Assembly: GCA_011391835.1 (NCBI GenBank)
Contig: JAABPS010000041.1
Coordinates: forward strand, 1 to 10,758
Reading direction: 5' to 3'
DNA: 10,758 nt
From: Desulfobacteraceae bacterium
GTDB lineage: Bacteria; Desulfobacterota; Desulfobacteria; Desulfobacterales; JAABPS01
The position numbers and the translations under genes are program-made. The notes under the pieces were generated by a model. That model saw nothing but the letters and a program-made list of their open reading frames with translations, did no database searches and was not told where the DNA came from. Shown piece after piece: positions 1 through 5,882 of the stretch (positions within the stretch are counted from its first letter, which is position 1; the number at the start of each line of letters is the position of its first letter).

Positions 1-18
1 CCATGATTTTTAATCTGG

Positions 19-219
19 CTACTTCTTTTTTGTAGAGATTTTTAACGGAACATACAGCGGGCAAAAGCCAATAAAGCTTGTAATGATAAAGATAACAGCA
101 ATAATTCCCAGAATAATTGCCGCTGTCCCCGTAATCGCCTTCATAGCATACAAGATAGCCACCACAATTGCCAATATGACTCTTGCCGTACGATCAACAG
201 TTCCCATGTTCGTTTTCAT
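19..219 (-). CDS. DUF2892 / YgaP-like small inner-membrane protein
   Basis: This is a 66-residue protein with two hydrophobic segments at about residues 12-27 and 31-53, a short charged N-terminus (MGTVDRTARV) and a Lys-rich C-terminal tail. The N-terminal G-x-x-D-R-x-x-R pattern and the CPLY motif after the second helix are typical of the DUF2892 family, which resembles the membrane part of E. coli YgaP. That family occurs alone or fused to rhodanese domains, and its biochemical role is unknown. The ATG at 219 is preceded by a strong Shine-Dalgarno (AAGGAG, complement of bases 230-235). The stop is TAG at 19-21. It stands alone here, transcribed away from the receiver gene, so the context gives no functional hint. 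The family call is firm; the function is not. Confidence 0.82.
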   Translation of the reverse strand: MKTNMGTVDRTARVILAIVVAILYAMKAITGTAAIILGIIAVIFIITSFIGFCPLYVPLKISTKKK

Positions 220-275
220 TGCTTCATCTCCTTCATTGATAGTTAATAGTTAAACACATACTCTGTTTTTTCTTT

Positions 276-619
276 ATACCTACAGCCTATTACCTTTTCT
301 AATGAACTTAAAACGGTGAAAGTTGCCCATTGCTCTTTGGATAAAATATTTTAGGCAAAAATTTTATAAGCAATGAATAGTAGAAATTTATTTGGACTAT
401 AATAGTAGATATAAAAGTAAACAAGATATATATTCATTTAGTCAAATATTCCATTAAAACTGCTTAGATTTTTACAGGAACCAGCTATCCTGGGTATTGA
501 ATAAAATTAAATTTAACGATTATTTACAATTGAATAGTGATATGCTATAAATGCATACTTTGCGTTAGAGATAAACACCGCTGTTTTTAAGCAAATAAAA
601 ATACAGAGCCTGTAGGTAT
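276..619. repeat. 10-base inverted repeat pair, 324 bases between arms
   Basis: ATACCTACAG at 276-285 is the exact reverse complement of CTGTAGGTAT at 610-619. The arms enclose AT-rich DNA with no gene. They could be ends of a decayed non-autonomous element or binding sites, or they could be chance: in about 500 AT-rich bases, one 10-base match is not very improbable. No target duplication was recognised. Confidence 0.3.
523..551 (+). promoter_or_regulatory. Possible sigma70-type promoter for the receiver gene
   Basis: TTTACA (523-528) and TATAAA (546-551) are separated by 17 bases, matching the sigma70 layout with one or two mismatches per hexamer. Transcription would start near 558 and give a leader of about 220 bases before the receiver gene. 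AT-rich DNA produces such matches by chance, so this is only a candidate. Confidence 0.35.
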
Positions 620-622
620 TCT

Positions 623-636
623 ATTTTAATTAAAAT
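623..636. repeat. 14-base perfect palindrome
   Basis: ATTTTAATTAAAAT reads identically on both strands, and a GTAT (616-619) / ATAC (640-643) pair flanks it further out. It lies in the proposed leader of the receiver gene. It could be an operator for a dimeric repressor, but low sequence complexity makes chance plausible. Confidence 0.3.
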
Positions 637-776
637 GACATACCTTTATCACAAGAACAAAAACCTAAAAAAATAAGAAGTGAATCAAGCTTGGGCGAGC
701 GGATCCTTGAAGAGTAGAACAATAAAACGCAATCCTGTGTCGAAAACATCTCGCCGAAATTTAAAAGGCAATAAAT

Positions 777-1187
777 ATGCGGCCACGTGCATTTATCTTT
801 GATCCTGACAATGCATATCGCTACAGGATATGGGAGGTGCTGGATATCCGTGGATATGAAGTGTTTACCTCTCCTGTTTCAGGCTTATGTGTTAAAAATT
901 TGCATCCGCATGACACATGTAAAAAAAAACATGGATGTGCTGATATTATATTTTCTGACCTTAAAATACCGGGCGACTTCGCTCTCAAGGCCGTTGAGGA
1001 TCAACTCAATCGCGGGTGCAAGTGCACATATTTTGCTCTGTTAAATGGAGACTTGTCCGCGGAAGATTGGGAGATGGCCAAGCAGTTAAGTTGCATGGTT
1101 TTTGAAAAACCGTTTACTAAAAAACTGCTTGACTGGCTTGATATTATAGAAAAAGAAATGGACACCAAAAGAAAACTTGAGGTCTGA
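777..1187 (+). CDS. Orphan response-regulator receiver-domain protein
   Basis: This is a 136-residue stand-alone receiver domain with no output domain. The acidic pair (D9, D11), the phospho-acceptor position D61 in the strand IIFSDLKIP, and K111 in FEKPF all match the CheY-like fold. The usual Ser/Thr switch residue appears to be N90 (ALLNG). Between the first helix and the phospho-acceptor strand there is a Cys/His-rich stretch (C38, H43, H45, C48, H52, C54), with two more cysteines at C81 and C83. A phosphorelay or CheY-like role is inferred from the fold. No histidine kinase or chemotaxis gene is in the window. The start is supported by AAAAGG eight bases upstream. Similar short Cys-bearing orphan receivers are, as I recall, common in Desulfobacterales. 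Confidence 0.8.
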   Translation: MRPRAFIFDPDNAYRYRIWEVLDIRGYEVFTSPVSGLCVKNLHPHDTCKKKHGCADIIFSDLKIPGDFALKAVEDQLNRGCKCTYFALLNGDLSAEDWEMAKQLSCMVFEKPFTKKLLDWLDIIEKEMDTKRKLEV

Positions 1188-1269
1188 TAAACATATCTTA
1201 GTCAGTGCGCGCGAAGCGAAGTAATACCATCACGCATAAGTTTAGCGAAGCATTTTTTCAATTGTCTAT

Positions 1270-1398
1270 CTACCTTATGGTTACTTCAATCACTATGACT
1301 CCTACCCCTGCATCCAACGCAATAGTTTCTTTCTCGGACGGCACTGCTTGCCAGACGATGACATCTGGATTGTATCTCTTTGCTCTCCGTACATGGAG
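1270..1398 (-). pseudogene. Possible C-terminal gene remnant
   Basis: Read on the minus strand, about 42 codons from the edge of the repeat at 1398 to a TAG stop (1270-1272) give a protein-like sequence. It contains YNPDVIVWQAVPSEKE and ends in a hydrophobic strand pattern (DAGVGVIVIEVTIR). The composition resembles the end of an alpha/beta domain, unlike the shadow frames around it. There is no start codon context, and the reading frame upstream enters the palindromic element. It may be a gene tail cut by insertion of that element. I do not recognise the family, and a chance open frame of this length is quite possible. Confidence 0.25.
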
Positions 1399-1412
1399 GC
1401 TGTGTCTTAATA

Positions 1413-1431
1413 GAAAAATCTTTGATTTTTC
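1413..1431. repeat. Perfect 8-base hairpin with 3-base loop
   Basis: GAAAAATC and GATTTTTC flank TTT. The stem is perfect but AT-rich. It sits just inside the left terminal repeat of the MITE-like element. It has no useful T-tract for termination on either strand, so it is more likely part of the element's structure. Confidence 0.5.
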
Positions 1432-1435
1432 TTCA

Positions 1436-1517
1436 TGTCATCCTGAACTTGATTCAGGATCCAGGCTTCTATCTTTCTGTAATTATACTGGATTCCGGGT
1501 CGGAGCCCGGAATGACA
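1436..1517. repeat. Dispersed palindromic repeat (double-hairpin type)
   Basis: The element is bounded by TGTCAT on the left and ATGACA on the right. It holds two GC-richer palindromes: CCTGAA-CTTGA-TTCAGG (1442-1458) and ATTCCGGG-TCGGAG-CCCGGAAT (1492-1513). The inner GGATCCAG (1457-1464) also pairs imperfectly with CTGGATTCC (1488-1496), so the whole 82 bases can fold as one long imperfect hairpin. Repeats of this sequence style are dispersed in many proteobacterial genomes. Copy number in this genome cannot be judged from one window. Confidence 0.7.
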
Positions 1518-1655
1518 AACTAAACAAAATTATAGAAAACGGTCATTATTGTAATTGCGACACAGTCTCTGAACCGGGGGTATGATGCCAATGGAATTGG
1601 CTGTTCAGTCCACGGGGCAAGCAAAGAAATTGGGCAAAAAGAGTCATTTGTGGAT

Positions 1656-1684
1656 GGAAGCTACTGCGCTTCCTTCTTTTTTTT
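1656..1684 (+). terminator. Candidate intrinsic terminator overlapping the convergent gene's 3' end
   Basis: GGAAGC (1656-1661), a six-base loop, and GCTTCC (1668-1673) form a perfect 6-base stem, followed on the plus strand by TTC and eight T residues (1677-1684). This would stop plus-strand readthrough from the receiver gene side. The T-tract is the complement of the A-rich codons for the Lys-rich C-terminus of the racemase-family gene, and the stem overlaps that gene's stop codon. The stem is short, so efficiency is uncertain. Confidence 0.45.
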
Positions 1685-2887
1685 CAGAGCCAGCGCTTCT
1701 TTTATTCCTTTTTCTCTGATGACTTTTAATTTTAAACGGAACTCCGTTATCTTGAAAAATTTCTTACCATACTTGCGAAGCAAGCTTTTATTAATTTCAA
1801 ACCCAAGACCTGGTTTTGTAAATGGACGAAGAATTCCGTTTTCATCAGGGATGATCGGATCGATGATGCCTTCCCTGAACTCCGGAATCCAGGAGGGTTC
1901 TTCAAGGGGATATTCCAGAGGGAGTTTATTTTCGTTGTCTGCCAGCACGAGGTTCCAGTTCACATAAAAGCCGATGCCATTAGTCCACGTATGCGGTGAA
2001 AACAGGCGATCCATTTCGTGACATTTTTTAATCACCTTCTGTACCTGATGTATTCCACCGGCAAAGGTCGCGTCTGGCTGATACACGTGGAAACAATCCT
2101 TTTCAAACATGATTTTGATTTCATCCCATCCATAATTAAGCTCTGCGCCGGATATCTTGATCTTTGCTTCTTTTTTTAATTGAGCATTTCCATCGTAATC
2201 TCGTGAATCCAGAGGTTCCTCCAGCCATTCAATCTGGTTGTCATAACAGGCTTTAGCAAATTGTATTGCCCTGTTTAAATCCCACGCGGGAACTTTATCC
2301 ACAATAGATACCAGCCAGCCCTGGTTTGCGTCAACACCAAGGGTGAAGTTATCTCCCACTCCTTTTCGAATTGTTTTGATATGGCGGATATCATCTTTGA
2401 TATCTATGTTTTTAACGCGAAGCTTGGCTGTTTTAAATCCGCGCTCTTTCATTGCCATAAGTTCTTGAACACGCTTTTCAGGCTCGTGCATTTCTCCTGT
2501 GGAAAGATACACAGGGATATCTCTGGCTGTTCCTCCCAATAGTTCATAAACAGGCTTGTTTTCTTTTTTGCCGATGATGTCCCAGCATGCGGGCTCAATC
2601 CAGAAATTTCGCCATCCCAGAAACCCCGCCTGTTTGAGCAATGACTGGATGCGGTCAATATCGGTTGGATCTGCGCCGATAAGATACCCGCCCAGCAGAT
2701 CGCCCAGGCCCTGCCTTTCCCTGCCCATGGCAGATCCTGCGGAATATCCCTCAATTCCTTCATCTGTCATGATTTTAATCAGCGTGAAGCGGTTATGGGT
2801 TTGTGGATAGCCTGGAATCCATGTAGGCCAGAAGGTTTCCTTTAACGGTACAGAAACATGATAGAGTTCTATTGCGGTAATTTTCAT
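1661..2887 (-). CDS. Enolase-superfamily enzyme, mandelate racemase subgroup
   Basis: This is a 408-residue protein in the usual MR/MLE size range. The N-terminal capping domain covers about residues 1-130, followed by the barrel. Predicted Mg ligands are D186 (VDANQGW), E223 (WLEEPL) and E249 (SGAEL). The D272 (YQPD) and H299 (FSPHTW) pair is the His-Asp dyad of the mandelate racemase subgroup, which includes acid-sugar dehydratases and racemases. On the opposite face the usual KxK reads K155-L-R157. The likely chemistry is proton abstraction alpha to a carboxylate, giving racemisation or dehydration. A Lys-rich tail extends beyond the normal end. It is the last gene of the operon, 11 bases after the GMC gene, with a strong GGAGG Shine-Dalgarno (complement of 2893-2897). 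The exact substrate is unknown. Confidence 0.85.
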   Translation of the reverse strand: MKITAIELYHVSVPLKETFWPTWIPGYPQTHNRFTLIKIMTDEGIEGYSAGSAMGRERQGLGDLLGGYLIGADPTDIDRIQSLLKQAGFLGWRNFWIEPACWDIIGKKENKPVYELLGGTARDIPVYLSTGEMHEPEKRVQELMAMKERGFKTAKLRVKNIDIKDDIRHIKTIRKGVGDNFTLGVDANQGWLVSIVDKVPAWDLNRAIQFAKACYDNQIEWLEEPLDSRDYDGNAQLKKEAKIKISGAELNYGWDEIKIMFEKDCFHVYQPDATFAGGIHQVQKVIKKCHEMDRLFSPHTWTNGIGFYVNWNLVLADNENKLPLEYPLEEPSWIPEFREGIIDPIIPDENGILRPFTKPGLGFEINKSLLRKYGKKFFKITEFRLKLKVIREKGIKEALALKKKKEAQ

Positions 2888-2898
2888 TTGCGCCTCCT

Positions 2899-4221
2899 TT
2901 AATTAAGCAGATGTTTGGCAAGCCGTTTACCCAGACTGATAATGGTCAGCACTGTGGGCCTGTCCAGTGATTCAGGAAATACACTGGCGTCACATACATA
3001 CAAACCCTTTGCCTCACTTTGAAGGTTAATGTCCAGCATCTCCCCAACCCTTACCGTCCCTGAGGGATGGGTGCCCCGAAAAGGCGTCATGAAAATCGAT
3101 GATTTGTCCGCGCCTGCTTCGATGAGAATCTTTTTGCACACTTCATTGGCGCTGTTGAGACTTTTTTCATCCCCTGATGTAAGTGGTTTGCTTATCTTGC
3201 CATTTGGATAAACACCGCCTGATGTGTCATCTTTGAGCTTGATCATGATGCCGAGCATTTTGTTCCACTGATACCAGCGGAGGGCCGGCCCCAGGCCTTT
3301 TCGGATGGCTACCATTGGATATAACAGCCAGGGATCAGTGAGCGTGCTGAGCATGTAACCGTCCTTGTCATTTTCCCATGACCAGGTCATAGGGGGTTCC
3401 TTGCCGGTGCCGTTTTGTTTTGTAAATCCATACACCATAACCGTTGTATCCATGGTCATGCCCACACCTGCCTGTGAAAAGCCGGAGGCCTGCATCACCC
3501 GGGGTGAGCCTATTCCCCCTGCTGACAGAACAACCGTGTCCGCAAAAGCTTTAAAATTCTTTCCACTGATTTTTCCTTCCACTCCCACTGCACGGCCATT
3601 TTCAATAATAACTCTGCTGACGCGGGCCTTTGTTTTGAGCTGGGCTCCGTTTAACACAGCGTCATCTACCCATTCTGCGGCATTCCATTTGGCGCCGCAT
3701 CTGCATCCCAGCATGGTGGTAGCGTGGCATTTGAATTTCTTTCCCAGCTTAATGCTCCGGTCAGGGTCCATGAATTTTGGCTGGGCATACCAGTCGTAGC
3801 CAAGCGCCTTTGCGGCATGGGCGATGCGTGTGGAGGCTTCTCCTCTCAGCTCTTCGGGGAGAGGTTTGATGTTAAGCTCATGGATGGTCTGATTCACTTC
3901 AGCGTTAAGATTGATGCCGTATTTATCTTTAAGCCAGGTTGGCGGCGGCGCGGCGCATCCGCAGTACATGCTGGTCGCCCCGCCGACCATGATGGGTGCG
4001 ATGATATTGAGCCCTTCTTTTGTAAACAGAAGACTTCGGCGTTCTGAGTAGATGACAGCTCCCAGATAGGTTCCGTAGTAAAATTTGTTCCGAAAGTCAT
4101 CTCCCCGTTCCAGTATCAGAACTTTTTTTCCCGCCTTTGTCAATTCTCTGGCCACTGTTGCTCCGCCCGGGCCGGAACCGACCACAATGACATCTGCTGA
4201 GAGAGAGTTTTCTCTGCTCAT
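2899..4221 (-). CDS. GMC-type FAD-dependent oxidoreductase
   Basis: This is a 440-residue flavoprotein. G15-S-G-P-G-G20 with the acidic strand end LILERG (to residue 40) is the FAD-binding Rossmann motif. The VGGATSMY segment (79-86), the AGGIGSPRVMQASG signature (234-247) and the C-terminal THPSGTVRVG ... VCDASVFP region complete the GMC fold. H385 is the likely active-site His; the usual second residue (Asn in an NP motif) appears as R421 before P422. Unusual cysteines are C87, C89, C165, C173 and C175. GMC enzymes oxidise an alcohol to a carbonyl. In an anaerobe the acceptor is probably not oxygen; the operon's Fe-S protein is a candidate. No signal peptide is apparent, so it is probably cytoplasmic. 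Strong Shine-Dalgarno (complement of 4228-4232) next to the preceding stop. Confidence 0.85.
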   Translation of the reverse strand: MSRENSLSADVIVVGSGPGGATVARELTKAGKKVLILERGDDFRNKFYYGTYLGAVIYSERRSLLFTKEGLNIIAPIMVGGATSMYCGCAAPPPTWLKDKYGINLNAEVNQTIHELNIKPLPEELRGEASTRIAHAAKALGYDWYAQPKFMDPDRSIKLGKKFKCHATTMLGCRCGAKWNAAEWVDDAVLNGAQLKTKARVSRVIIENGRAVGVEGKISGKNFKAFADTVVLSAGGIGSPRVMQASGFSQAGVGMTMDTTVMVYGFTKQNGTGKEPPMTWSWENDKDGYMLSTLTDPWLLYPMVAIRKGLGPALRWYQWNKMLGIMIKLKDDTSGGVYPNGKISKPLTSGDEKSLNSANEVCKKILIEAGADKSSIFMTPFRGTHPSGTVRVGEMLDINLQSEAKGLYVCDASVFPESLDRPTVLTIISLGKRLAKHLLN

Positions 4222-4234
4222 GGGTTGCCTCCTT

Positions 4235-4777
4235 TTATATGCCTGCTATTGTTTTAAGGGTTGGATTATCAGGAATATCGCCGACATTCTTACCATAATA
4301 CGCGTAAGTGACAATTTTATCCGTATTAATGAGAAAGGCCGCCGGACGCTGAAGCTCTTTCCCTTCTTTTTTACCATGCTTGAATCCATGCCTTTTGGCT
4401 TGAATTGCTTTTTTAATGACATTCGGCGTGATGTAACCAAATATGGAGCCCGAATACACCTTATACAAATTAAAAATGTGCATATCCGGATCGCAGATAA
4501 GGATCATGGGAAACTCTTTTCCATTTGCCATTTCTCTGATTATTTCGGGTTGGCTTTGCAGTACGATAAAAACATTTGTATTTGCTGCTTTAAAGTGGTC
4601 GATATCCCTGCTTAGTTCTGATATTTTTAGCTGGCAAAGAGGGCATCCCATGTAGCGAAGAAAAACAAGCAGGGCCTTTTCCTTTTTCAGGAAATCATAA
4701 ATATGCAATGATTGTTTCCAGGGCGTGTTGAAGGTGAAATCAGGGGCGGTCATCCCCTTTATCATTCGATTTTTCAT
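4235..4777 (-). CDS. Peroxiredoxin-like thiol protein (PRXL2/AhpC-TSA_2 type)
   Basis: This is a 180-residue thioredoxin-fold protein. APDF near the N-terminus (11-14) and the strand LLVFLRYMGCPLCQ (residues 36-49) give a CxxC at C45 and C48 instead of the single peroxidatic Cys in the T-x-x-C context of typical 2-Cys peroxiredoxins. This resembles the PRXL2/SelU-like group. AAFLINTDKIV near the C-terminus is the strand before the last helix of the redoxin fold. The reading frame is open to an ATG at 4855, but the start at 4777 is preferred: it has AGGAG at good spacing, begins next to the fold, and avoids overlap with the upstream gene. It may detoxify peroxide made by the neighbouring flavoenzyme or handle thiol redox; that is inference from context. 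Confidence 0.8.
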   Translation of the reverse strand: MKNRMIKGMTAPDFTFNTPWKQSLHIYDFLKKEKALLVFLRYMGCPLCQLKISELSRDIDHFKAANTNVFIVLQSQPEIIREMANGKEFPMILICDPDMHIFNLYKVYSGSIFGYITPNVIKKAIQAKRHGFKHGKKEGKELQRPAAFLINTDKIVTYAYYGKNVGDIPDNPTLKTIAGI

Positions 4778-4790
4778 GACGACACTCCTA

Positions 4791-5882
4791 TTAAAATTTG
4801 ACTTCTTCTGCTTCAATAAATTTTTGCAGTTTTTTGGGAAGCTTCCTGTAATCAACGGATGTTGCCTGCTGGGACATATCCACTGAGTTATAGGTGTGCC
4901 AGTATAAAATTGTTTTTACCCGATTTTCCGGTTTGGCGCAATAATCCAGTACAGCGGCAGCGGTTTTTGATGTATAGGTCGGGTCCAAATGGATATTTTC
5001 CTTTTCTTTCATCAGATGATAGGCGCGCTTTCCTTTATCAGTCACCTGACCGTATCCGTCACCAAAATAATCGTCTAATATTTGCGGCGGGTTAATGATA
5101 ACTTCAGGGATCTCATGGTACAGCTTCTGTAAATGGGTGTATGTTTTCTGCGCGAGCTTTTGTATGGAATCAGCGGTTAATATTTCCATGGGGCCGAAAT
5201 GTGACGCAGTCACTCGTACACCGATAATGGCAGTATTGAGCCCAGCCAGCCGTGTGCCGAGCAGAAGGCCTGCTGTTGTGCCTTTAGAGCCGGCAGGGCA
5301 GAAGATAACATCCGGCACAGGCATAGCGCCTTTTTCTATCTGGGATTTCAGCTCAAAGGCCGCGTTTACATAGCCGATGGTTCCTATGGCATTGGAACCG
5401 CCCGCATAAATATAATATGCCCTGGGATGTATTATTCTCTGGGCCAGGTAAAATGAAAGGGCTGTTTTAAACACGGTTTTTTTATAAATGGTTTGAGCGC
5501 TGTACTTTTTAAACAGCAGAAGATTTTGTTTTACGTTACGGGTAACCGGTTGATCAAATAATAAAAGAGAACAGCCCAGGCCCAGTTTGTTGCTGTAAAT
5601 CGAGGTGGCAAGGCCGTGGTTGGTACCGATGGCGCCAAAGGTGATGATCCGTTTGCGTTTTTTCTTTATGGCGTCTGCCAGAAGAAATTCGAGTTTTCTC
5701 ACCTTGTTTCCGCCATAGACATGCGCGGTCTGATCATCCCGCTTGATCCAGAGATTTTTATATCCTAAGTTTTTCAGCGGATGGACAGGCGTTGGAAAAT
5801 TGCCCAGGTGTACCCAGGGGAGTTTTGCCTTGAGTGACGGGTAACAGGTAAATAATGCGGGATGGCTGTATGGATCATTCAT
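4791..5882 (-). CDS. PLP-dependent enzyme, D-cysteine desulfhydrase / ACC deaminase family
   Basis: This is a 363-residue fold-type II PLP enzyme. The family signature GGNKVRKLEF places the Schiff-base lysine at K60, after FPTPVHPL and the WIKRDD strand. The phosphate-binding loop is CPAGSKGTTAGL. The substrate loop reads GAIGTNHG, where D-cysteine desulfhydrase and ACC deaminase usually have GG-x-Q-S-N-x, so the specificity may differ. Products in this family are an ammonia plus 2-oxo acid, with sulfide from D-cysteine. Start choice: an ATG at 5909 has no Shine-Dalgarno, while the ATG at 5882 follows AAGGAAA and overlaps the permease stop (ATGAATGA, 8-base overlap), the hallmark of translational coupling. 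It lies 13 bases before the peroxiredoxin gene. Family call firm, substrate open. Confidence 0.85.
   Translation of the reverse strand: MNDPYSHPALFTCYPSLKAKLPWVHLGNFPTPVHPLKNLGYKNLWIKRDDQTAHVYGGNKVRKLEFLLADAIKKKRKRIITFGAIGTNHGLATSIYSNKLGLGCSLLLFDQPVTRNVKQNLLLFKKYSAQTIYKKTVFKTALSFYLAQRIIHPRAYYIYAGGSNAIGTIGYVNAAFELKSQIEKGAMPVPDVIFCPAGSKGTTAGLLLGTRLAGLNTAIIGVRVTASHFGPMEILTADSIQKLAQKTYTHLQKLYHEIPEVIINPPQILDDYFGDGYGQVTDKGKRAYHLMKEKENIHLDPTYTSKTAAAVLDYCAKPENRVKTILYWHTYNSVDMSQQATSVDYRKLPKKLQKFIEAEEVKF

Larger units (their letters stand above)
220..776. other. 557-base AT-rich gene-free region
   Basis: No convincing coding region was seen on either strand. The stretch is very AT-rich and holds the Shine-Dalgarno of the small membrane gene on its left and of the receiver gene on its right (AAAAGG at 763-768). 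It also contains a possible plus-strand promoter (523-551), a TATAAT-like hexamer at 398-403 without a good -35 partner, a 10-base inverted repeat pair (276-285 with 610-619), a 14-base perfect palindrome (623-636), a 7-base inverted pair (328-334 with 369-375), and a GC-rich arm pair (691-699 with 750-758) just before the receiver gene. It is long for a simple intergenic spacer. Confidence 0.6.
1396..1569. mobile_element. MITE-like element with imperfect terminal inverted repeats
   Basis: GAGGCTGTGTC (1396-1406) and GACACAGTCTC (1559-1569) are inverted repeats matching at 10 of 11 positions, enclosing 174 bases with no coding capacity. A GAGRCTGTGTC start resembles terminal repeats of several insertion-sequence families, from memory. 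Inside lie a short hairpin (1413-1431) and the palindromic repeat at 1436-1517. I could not identify a clear target-site duplication, so element status is inferred. Confidence 0.4.
1188..1660. other. 473-base gene-poor region with nested palindromes
   Basis: No confident gene was seen. The region holds a direct repeat GCGAAGC (1211-1217 and 1245-1251), a possible minus-strand gene remnant (1270-1398), and a nest of inverted repeats (1396-1569) consistent with a small non-autonomous mobile or dispersed repeat. It ends at a hairpin next to the convergent racemase-family gene. A 126-codon plus-strand reading frame crossing it (1205-1585) runs through the repeats and does not look like a protein. 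Confidence 0.6.

Noticed and set aside
1436..1517. CRISPR-like array or attachment site
   Set aside because: There is one palindromic unit only, without regularly spaced direct repeats or adjoining cas or integrase genes.
1205..1585. 126-codon plus-strand open frame
   Set aside because: It runs through the palindromic repeats, has no Shine-Dalgarno, and its translation has no domain-like pattern; the minus strand of part of it looks more protein-like.
4085..4615. 176-codon plus-strand open frame
   Set aside because: Antisense to the GMC and peroxiredoxin genes and spanning their junction; no start signal or recognisable domain.
4778..4855. 26-residue N-terminal extension of the peroxiredoxin-like protein
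   Set aside because: It would overlap the PLP-enzyme gene and lacks a Shine-Dalgarno, while the ATG at 4777 has AGGAG at good spacing and starts next to the conserved fold.
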